From: Deltaproteobacteria bacterium
GTDB taxonomy: Bacteria > Myxococcota_A > UBA9160 > SZUA-336
Direction of reading: 5' to 3'
Length of the DNA stretch: 5,914 nt
Assembly (NCBI GenBank): GCA_030624945.1
Contig: JAUXJB010000105.1
Coordinates: 1-5,914, forward strand
Shown in pieces: positions 1-4,721 of the stretch (its first letter is position 1; every line of letters begins with the position of its first letter). The notes beneath the pieces were generated by a model. It was not told where the DNA came from, did no database searches, and was given only the letters and a program-made list of their open reading frames with translations. Both the position numbers and the translations under genes were made by a program.

Positions 1-1270
1 GGATCGCGCCGGTGAGGCTCTCGAATGCGTCCTCCGTGATGACGACGTCGTCTTCGATGCGGACCCCGATCCCGCGCAGATGGGCAGGGGCCTCTTCGTT
101 TGTAGAGCTGAAGTAGAGGCCCGGCTCAACCGTGAAGCACATTCCGGGCTCGAGAGGTCTCGGTTTTCCATCGACGTGATAGTTCCCGACGTCGTGAACG
201 TCGAGTCCGAGAAAGTGCCCCGTATTGTGCATGTAGAACGGCTTGTAGGCCTCTGTCTCGATGAGCTCGTCGCGGTCCCCTGCGAGCGCGCCGAGATCGA
301 TCAATCCATCGACGAGCTTTGCGAGGGCCACTTCGTGGAGGCTCGGCAATGTCGCTCCCGGTCGGATGTGGTCGAGCGCCGCCTGTTGCGCTTGGAGTAC
401 GACCTGGTACACGTCTCGCGCGGCCCCGTCGAAGCGTCCATCCACGGGATAGGTACGCGTCACGTCTGATGCGTAGCAGTGAAGCTCGACCCCGGCGTCG
501 ATCAGGACGAGCTGTCGCTCCTGGAGCGTATCGCTGTTCTCGATGTAGTGCAGGATCGTGGCGTTGTCGCCCGATCCCACGATGCTCGAATACGCCGGCC
601 CGTTGCCACCGCGCTTGCGGAAGATCCACTCGAGCTCGGCCTCGATCTCGTACTCGGCATTGCCCGATCGGCACAATCTCGCCGCCGCGTGGTGCGCCTC
701 GTAGGAGATCTCGGCGGCGGCTCGCATGATCGCGAGCTCGGCCTGGGACTTCCGCAGGCGCATCTCGTGGATAAATTCGTACGGGGACACCACCTCGGTG
801 GGCGCGGTGACGCCCCTGCGTCCGCGGGAGCGCACGTCTGCCTGGGCCGCGAGCACGATCTTGTCGATCTCGAGATCCAGCCCAAAGCTGTGAAAGAGGC
901 GGGTCCGGTTCTCGATCAGGCCCGGTAGCTTATCGGGCAGCTCCCCTATCGCGTATGCCTCATCCGCACCGAATTGCTCCATGGCCCCCGCTGTGCCCGG
1001 GCGCCGACCGTTCCAGGTCTCCATCGAAGGATCTCGCGGCTGCACGAAGAACAGGAAGCGATCGCGGGTCAAGAGCAGAACCGCCTCCGGCTGATCGAAC
1101 CCCGTCAGGTAGAAGAAGTCCGAATCCTGGCGGAAGACGTAATCCGTATCGTTCGAGCGCTTCCTCGCGCGCGCGCCGGCCACGATGGCCACGGCATCGC
1201 CGAGCTCTGCCTGGAGCCGCTGGCGCCGTTGCGCGTGTTCCGCCTGCGTTATGCCGCTGGCTCTACGCAC
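1..1270 (-). CDS. pepP: Xaa-Pro aminopeptidase (aminopeptidase P), C-terminus cut by window edge
   Basis: Cytoplasmic two-metal (usually Mn) exopeptidase that removes an N-terminal residue when the next residue is proline. In this window 423 codons are visible from a GTG start; by recall of E. coli PepP only about 15-25 C-terminal residues are missing beyond position 1. Residues about 5-135 form the aminopeptidase P N-terminal domain (FRQDSDFFYLTGFDQPEAVL). Residues from about 165 form the pita-bread M24 catalytic domain. All five metal ligands are present: Asp258 (LIDAGVE), Asp269 (ASDVTRTYP), His352 (NTGHFLGLDVHD), Glu382 (TVEPGLYF) and Glu406 (RGIGVRIEDD). These lie within two residues of the E. 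coli positions. The supporting residues His241, His348, His359 and Arg404 are also kept. GTG at 1270 is the first start after the in-frame rnd stop and has a Shine-Dalgarno GGGAG five bases upstream. It starts 27 nt after rnd, so the two are probably co-transcribed. Identification is secure. Confidence 0.96.
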   Translation of the reverse strand, partial: MRRASGITQAEHAQRRQRLQAELGDAVAIVAGARARKRSNDTDYVFRQDSDFFYLTGFDQPEAVLLLTRDRFLFFVQPRDPSMETWNGRRPGTAGAMEQFGADEAYAIGELPDKLPGLIENRTRLFHSFGLDLEIDKIVLAAQADVRSRGRRGVTAPTEVVSPYEFIHEMRLRKSQAELAIMRAAAEISYEAHHAAARLCRSGNAEYEIEAELEWIFRKRGGNGPAYSSIVGSGDNATILHYIENSDTLQERQLVLIDAGVELHCYASDVTRTYPVDGRFDGAARDVYQVVLQAQQAALDHIRPGATLPSLHEVALAKLVDGLIDLGALAGDRDELIETEAYKPFYMHNTGHFLGLDVHDVGNYHVDGKPRPLEPGMCFTVEPGLYFSSTNEEAPAHLRGIGVRIEDDVVITEDAFESLTGAI

Positions 1271-1275
1271 GGCCT

Positions 1276-1280
1276 CTCCC
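1276..1280 (-). promoter_or_regulatory. Ribosome binding site of pepP (fixes the GTG start)
   Basis: On the minus strand GGGAG lies five bases before the GTG at 1270. No ATG, GTG or TTG occurs in this frame between the rnd stop (1300-1298) and that GTG. The site therefore supports GTG as the real start and independent ribosome loading in the short rnd-pepP gap. Confidence 0.7.
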
Positions 1281-1297
1281 TGTCTCTTTCCAGGCGT

Positions 1298-2539
1298 TCA
1301 GCCCTTCGCCTGGGCGCCCTTGGCACTCCGCCGCCTCCGCCCTCGCGGGCGTTTGCGGAGAGGTTCGCCCGGTGAGGGTTTTCGTACCTGTTCCGCGCAG
1401 TCGGCTGTCGCGATGCGAAGAACCTCCACGCCGAATGAGTCGATCCACCAGTCCTTCAGCAGGCTCAGCTCGCGGAGCTCTTCCACGTTCGCACAATTCG
1501 CGCACGCGATCTGCTCGAGCGTCGCGTTCGGACAGAAGACGCCCGGATCGAGCTCGAGCTCACTGGCCCGCTTCGCGCGCCATTCCTTCAACTGCTCGAG
1601 GCGACCCTCGCCACGACGATCGAGTCGTTTTCGTCCGCCGCGCGCACGCTTTGGCTCCACGGCCGCGAGCTCCGGACCTTCCACGCCGCTCTCCACCGCA
1701 TCCATGATGTCCTGGCCCATCCGTCGCATGACGAGCTCTGTCACGCCCTTGCGCGTGGTGTAGGCGTGCCGCGAGCGCGGTGGGTTCTGCGCCAGGTCGA
1801 TCAGCGTCCCGTTGCCGAGCAGGCGAAAGGGTGGGCGGTCCAGCGCGCGCGCGCGCCGGTCGCGCATCAGATACAGCTCGCGCAAGATTGCCAGCCCGCG
1901 CGGGGAGAGCTGCTTGGCACCTTTGATCTTCAGGTAGCCGTCCTTGTCGAAGGTGCGTTTCGGCCAGACCCGTTTCTCCAGCGCCAGGAACTCCTCCTCC
2001 GCCCAGTGGAGCCGTTTCCTCGCCTTGAGCTCTTTCTCGAGCCTGCGCTTGCTCTCTATCAGGTACTTGACGTCCGCGCCCGCGTACTCGATCTGAGCGG
2101 ATCGGAGCGGTCTGCGGGACCAGTCCGTCCGTTGCTGATCCTTGGACAGCTTGACGTCGAAGTGCCGTTCCACCAGGGAGGCGAGTCCCACGGACGGGTA
2201 CCCGAGGAGCTGCGCGGATACCATCGTGTCGAACAGGTTGGAGATCTGGATTCCGCTGTGCCGTTGCAGCACGTAGAGGTCGTACTCGGCCGCGTGGAAG
2301 ACCTTGCAGATGCCGGGGTCTGCGAAGACTTTCGCCAGGGGCCGCAGTCCCTCCTCCCCCATCGCTAGTGGATCGATCAGGTAGATTCCTGACTTTGCGG
2401 CGATTTGCACCAGGCAGATCTTCTCGAAGTAGTGGAAGAAGGAGTCCGCTTCGGTGTCGACAGCGATCTCCGACTCGCGGCTGAGCTTGTGCGCGAGCTC
2501 TTCGACTTCCTCGGCCGTTTGGAGAAAGGGATAGGACAT
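1298..2539 (-). CDS. rnd: Ribonuclease D
   Basis: A 413-residue 3'-5' exoribonuclease of the DEDDy class. The family trims the 3' ends of tRNA precursors and other small stable RNAs in the cytoplasm. The exonuclease domain covers about residues 1-170. Motif I is VDTEADSF with Asp28 and Glu30, motif II is FHAAEYDLYVL with Asp87, and motif III is EYAGADVKYL with Tyr152 and Asp156, so the catalytic set is complete. Two HRDC RNA-binding domains follow: about 210-290 (LSPRGLAILRELY) and about 310-380 (RLEQLKEWRAKRASELEL). The second contains Cys336, Cys346 and Cys349, with a CANC motif. The last 25 or so residues form an arginine/lysine-rich tail, making the protein longer than the roughly 375-residue E. 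coli enzyme. The ATG is the only possible start, because an in-frame TAG lies five codons upstream. The ribosome site is ambiguous: AAGGAG lies 15 nt upstream and AGGA only 3 nt upstream. pepP follows after 27 nt. Confidence 0.96.
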   Translation of the reverse strand: MSYPFLQTAEEVEELAHKLSRESEIAVDTEADSFFHYFEKICLVQIAAKSGIYLIDPLAMGEEGLRPLAKVFADPGICKVFHAAEYDLYVLQRHSGIQISNLFDTMVSAQLLGYPSVGLASLVERHFDVKLSKDQQRTDWSRRPLRSAQIEYAGADVKYLIESKRRLEKELKARKRLHWAEEEFLALEKRVWPKRTFDKDGYLKIKGAKQLSPRGLAILRELYLMRDRRARALDRPPFRLLGNGTLIDLAQNPPRSRHAYTTRKGVTELVMRRMGQDIMDAVESGVEGPELAAVEPKRARGGRKRLDRRGEGRLEQLKEWRAKRASELELDPGVFCPNATLEQIACANCANVEELRELSLLKDWWIDSFGVEVLRIATADCAEQVRKPSPGEPLRKRPRGRRRRSAKGAQAKG

Positions 2540-2807
2540 GAGTCCTGGCGACTACTCCTTCCCGATAGGCAAGGCCTGGACAGCACGGTATGGGAGGAGT
2601 CCGGCGAGCCAGGCGAACTCCGGGTCATTCTAACGGTCCCCCTGCGCCTGGCCAATGCGGCCGGTACCTTTTTTGAATCGGGGGTTTTTCACATCAGGTA
2701 AGCCGGTTCGTTCGAGAAACTGCGAGCTCGGGATCCCCTGACGGCGTGGGGAATTGGCAATATCTCGCGAAGTGCTGCGTTGCCGGGCGGCGGAGCGGGG
2801 TTCGGGC
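2540..2807. other. Intergenic region between the hemerythrin gene and rnd
   Basis: This 268-nt stretch has no convincing gene; the frames crossing it lack family motifs. It holds the likely rnd promoter (2627-2655) and two T-runs on the plus strand (T6 at 2669-2674 and T5 at 2685-2689), which read as A-tracts just upstream of that promoter. A weak five-pair inverted repeat with a nine-base loop (2734-2738 with 2748-2752) lies downstream of the hemerythrin stop but has no following U-run. I see no tRNA fold or clear intrinsic terminator here. Confidence 0.6.
2627..2655 (-). promoter_or_regulatory. Putative sigma70-type promoter of rnd-pepP
   Basis: On the minus strand, TTGGCC (2655-2650) and TAGAAT (2632-2627) are separated by exactly 17 bases. 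The -10 box differs from consensus at one position and the -35 box keeps the TTG core. Transcription would start near 2620, giving a leader of about 80 nt before the rnd ATG. A-tracts at 2674-2669 and 2689-2685 lie roughly 50 to 70 bases upstream of that start, where AT-rich UP elements act. This is the only good promoter match I found before rnd and fits rnd-pepP being a separate unit from the hemerythrin gene. Confidence 0.5.
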
Positions 2808-3218
2808 TCAGGCCGATTGGGAGCTCTTGAGGAGGTGAAACAGCTGGTCTTCCAATCGCTCATGGGCGCCGAAGCTGTCGAGGAAGGCGTCGAGCATCGC
2901 CCGGGCCGCCTCGAGGTGAGACCGCTCGATCTGCTCGCCGATGCGGGCGATGTCCGCCCGGATCCCGATGTGGGCCAGGCGCAGGCTGTGGATTGGCTGC
3001 GCCTGCCCCGGATGGCTCTCCTCCGCCTTTGGGAAGACGACCTCCTCCTCGATGGAGAGGTGTCCGAGTATCACCTTCCGGAACTCGCGGAACGCGGGGG
3101 TGACGAGCGCCATCTCTCCCTCTTCGAAGGCGGCGAGCAACCTGTGGATCAGATCAGAAATTTCTCCCCTATCGGAGTACCAACCCTCGAGGGTGGGTGC
3201 GCTGCGTGTCTCGGTCAC
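2808..3218 (-). CDS. Hemerythrin HHE-domain protein (RIC/FBXL5-type di-iron ligands)
   Basis: A 136-residue soluble, cysteine-free protein that is essentially one four-helix HHE domain. The ligand pattern is complete in order: His25 (helix A), His53-x3-Glu57 in GHLSIEEEVVFP (helix B), His83 in LAHIGIR (helix C) and His119-x3-Glu123 in GAHERLEDQLFH (helix D). This H, HxxxE, H, HxxxE set matches the oxo-bridged di-iron site of YtfE/RIC repair proteins and of human FBXL5, rather than oxygen-carrying worm hemerythrin. The ScdA-type N-terminal domain of YtfE is absent. The substrate is therefore open: iron, oxygen, nitric-oxide or peroxide sensing or handling are all possible. The start is GTG, placed where the protein alignment of helix A begins; its ribosome site is weak. 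The gene is divergent from the hydrolase with only 39 bp between starts. I am confident of the fold and metal site, not of the role. Confidence 0.88.
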   Translation of the reverse strand: MTETRSAPTLEGWYSDRGEISDLIHRLLAAFEEGEMALVTPAFREFRKVILGHLSIEEEVVFPKAEESHPGQAQPIHSLRLAHIGIRADIARIGEQIERSHLEAARAMLDAFLDSFGAHERLEDQLFHLLKSSQSA

Positions 3219-3257
3219 GGTCTCGCAAGTTTACTACGCATTCTTGCTCAGGTCGCC
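3219..3257. promoter_or_regulatory. Divergent intergenic region of the hemerythrin and hydrolase genes
   Basis: Only 39 bp separate the two divergent start codons, so any promoters must overlap each other or the opposite coding regions. The centre (3227-3246) is noticeably AT-richer than its surroundings. On the minus strand TAAACT (3233-3228) could be a -10 element, but I find no matching -35. On the plus strand I see no convincing pair of boxes. The region is marked for its position, not for a proven motif. Confidence 0.3.
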
Positions 3258-4622
3258 ATGCTGCTCGCCGCCGTCCTGCCGGCCCGTGCCGCGGATCTCG
3301 CCTGGCGGGAGTGCCGGGATGGCCTGGAGTGCGCGACGCTCTGGGTGCCACGCGACCACGCTCGGCCGCAGGAGGGCCTGCTCGACCTGGCGTTGATCCG
3401 GCGGCCCGCCGGGGATCCCGCCCGACGCATCGGCCCCCTCGTCCTCAATCCCGGAGGGCCGGGAGTCTCGGGCGTGGCCCATCTGCGGGCAGCGGTGGCA
3501 CGCATGGATCCGCAGCTGCTCGAGCGCTTCGACGTGGTGAGCTTCGACCCGCGCGGCGTCGGTGGAAGTGCGGCGCTCGACTGCCACGGCGATCTCGAGC
3601 TCTGGCTGGCAGCCGACCCCTCACCGGATAGCGAGGAGGAGTGGACCCGCCTCAGCGAGGCGGCGCGCGCCGTGGCCCTGCGCTGCGCGAACCGCCACGC
3701 CGCCCTCTTGCCCCATCTGGGCACCCTCGACGTCGCGCGAGACCTGGAGCTGCTGCGACAGGCATTGGCTGCGGAGCAACTCTCCTACCTCGGTGTCTCC
3801 TACGGCAGCGTGCTCGGCGCCGCCTATGCACACCTCCATCCCGAACGCGTCCGCGGGTTTGTCCTCGACGGGGCGGTCGATCCCGAGCTCACGCTCGCCC
3901 GCTTCACGCTCGAGCAATCGATTGCGCTGGAGCGCGCATTTGTGTCGCCGGCCGCGCTCGTGGGGGTAGCAGCGAGGATCGAGCGGTCGCCCCTCCCATC
4001 CGCGGACGGCGGGCGTCCGGCGAGCACCGGGGACCTGGCGATCGCCCTGGTCGCATCGCTCTACGAGCCGAACGACGGTTCGCGTGCGCTGGCGCGGGCA
4101 CTCGACCGCGCCAGCAGGGGCGACGGCTCGGGGCTGGTCGAGCTCGCCGACGCCTACCTGCAGATCCGGCCCGATGGCAGTTACGCGAACAGCTTCGAGG
4201 CGAGCCTGGCCGTGATCTGTCTGGACCTCGCCGCGCCCAGGACCCTCCCGGTGTGGCGTGCGCGAGCCGCCGAGCTCGCACGCGGAGCACCGCTGTTCGG
4301 TCTGGCCAACTGGAGCTGGGCGCTGCCCTGTGTCTTCTGGCCGGCGGGCCCCACTCCGCTGCCCCCGCTCTCCGCCGTCGGGTCCGCGCCGATCCTGGTG
4401 GTGGCGCGGAGCGACGACCCGGTGACCCCGTTCGCCTGGGCCGAGGCGCTCGCGACGCGTCTCGGCTCGGCGACGCTGCTCCCGGTCGAGGGGTCCGGCC
4501 ACACCTCGAGCTTGCGCGGCAATGCCTGCGTGGATTCGGTCATCCGCGCCTACCTGATCGATGGGCGCCTGCCTCGAGCCCAGGGTTCCAGAAAGCCCCC
4601 GACACTCAAAGCGTGTCGCTGA
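3258..4622 (+). CDS. Secreted TAP-family alpha/beta-hydrolase (tripeptidyl aminopeptidase-like)
   Basis: A 454-residue serine hydrolase of the family of Streptomyces tripeptidyl aminopeptidase and SlpD/SlpE, related to proline iminopeptidases. Such enzymes cut short peptides from protein N-termini, usually outside the cytoplasm. Visible signatures in order are CRDGLECATLWVPRDH at the mature N-terminus (Cys19, Cys25), the oxyanion loop NPGGPG at 65-69, FDPRGVGGS at 97-104, the nucleophile Ser181 in GVSYGS, Asp387 in SDDPVTP and His415 in GSGHTS. The C-terminal TAP-like domain covers about 350-435. The start is ATG at 3258, with a minimal AGG five bases upstream. It gives a very short signal sequence (MLLAAVLPARAA) with no positive charge before the core, while the frame upstream stays hydrophobic (SLLRILAQVA). 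The true start may thus lie earlier. The middle lid region looks shortened around residues 226-240. Exact substrate is unknown. It is divergent from the hemerythrin gene and followed by a hairpin. Confidence 0.88.
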   Translation: MLLAAVLPARAADLAWRECRDGLECATLWVPRDHARPQEGLLDLALIRRPAGDPARRIGPLVLNPGGPGVSGVAHLRAAVARMDPQLLERFDVVSFDPRGVGGSAALDCHGDLELWLAADPSPDSEEEWTRLSEAARAVALRCANRHAALLPHLGTLDVARDLELLRQALAAEQLSYLGVSYGSVLGAAYAHLHPERVRGFVLDGAVDPELTLARFTLEQSIALERAFVSPAALVGVAARIERSPLPSADGGRPASTGDLAIALVASLYEPNDGSRALARALDRASRGDGSGLVELADAYLQIRPDGSYANSFEASLAVICLDLAAPRTLPVWRARAAELARGAPLFGLANWSWALPCVFWPAGPTPLPPLSAVGSAPILVVARSDDPVTPFAWAEALATRLGSATLLPVEGSGHTSSLRGNACVDSVIRAYLIDGRLPRAQGSRKPPTLKACR

Positions 4623-4628
4623 ACGCGC

Positions 4629-4680
4629 GCTAGTGTCCTATTCCGGGAGTGCGCTCGCATTCTCGGAATAGGACACTGGC
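4629..4680 (+). repeat. Long inverted repeat, 24-pair hairpin between hydrolase and proS
   Basis: The arms 4632-4645 and 4664-4677 are perfect 14-bp inverted copies (AGTGTCCTATTCCG and its complement). The pairing continues inward (4646-4652 with 4657-4663) to a four-base loop, and outward by three pairs (4629-4631 with 4678-4680). In total there are 24 consecutive pairs, 21 Watson-Crick and three G-U when read as plus-strand RNA. On the minus strand the three wobbles would be A-C mismatches, which favours function in the rightward transcript. It starts seven bases after the hydrolase stop and ends 41 bases before proS. No U-run follows on either strand, so it is not a standard intrinsic terminator. 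It may be a 3'-end stabiliser, a transcription barrier, a REP-like dispersed palindrome or the footprint of a small inverted-repeat element. Confidence 0.9.
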
Positions 4681-4703
4681 TCCTCGGCTGGCCCGCGCGA
4701 CCT

Positions 4704-4712
4704 TGCTATCCT
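4704..4712 (+). promoter_or_regulatory. Possible extended -10 element of proS
   Basis: TGCTATCCT resembles an extended -10 (TGn followed by TATCCT, four of six consensus bases). No recognisable -35 box lies at the usual distance, as expected if the extended -10 compensates. Transcription would begin near 4719, only about three bases before the proS GTG, implying an almost leaderless message. This is weak evidence based on one short motif. Confidence 0.3.
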
Positions 4713-4721
4713 GCGGCGACC

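Noticed and set aside
1840..1862. Alternating GC run (repeated CG/GC dinucleotides)
   Set aside because: It is explained by arginine and alanine codons in the first HRDC domain of rnd (RDRRARALDR); no separate repeat structure.
1766..2368. 200-residue plus-strand open frame
   Set aside because: Antisense to the RNase D catalytic and HRDC regions; no domain features of its own.
2650..2674. Possible plus-strand intrinsic terminator (GGCC-loop-GGCC followed by T6)
   Set aside because: The stem is only about six pairs with a wobble, four bases separate it from the T-run, and no plus-strand gene lies upstream to terminate. The T-run is better explained as A-tracts upstream of the rnd promoter.
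2705..2720. GGTTCG-containing segment resembling a tRNA T-arm
   Set aside because: No acceptor, D or anticodon stems could be paired around it, and the T-loop does not fit the usual pattern.
2663..2738. GGTACC, GAGCTC and GGATCC sites close together, recalling a cloning polylinker
   Set aside because: Spacing and order do not match a vector linker and the flanks are continuous with the local sequence; likely chance in GC-rich DNA.
2734..2752. Small inverted repeat (TCCCC with GGGGA) after the hemerythrin stop as its terminator
   Set aside because: Only five pairs with a nine-base loop and no U-run on the minus-strand transcript.
2754..3257. Upstream part of the long open frame that leads into the hydrolase (would give a 622-residue protein)
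   Set aside because: It is antisense to the complete hemerythrin gene, which has all six iron ligands, and its own residues show no domain. The hydrolase family begins near the CRDGLECATL segment.
3621..4502. 293-residue minus-strand open frame
   Set aside because: Antisense to the hydrolase catalytic region, with an arginine- and glycine-rich composition and no motif.
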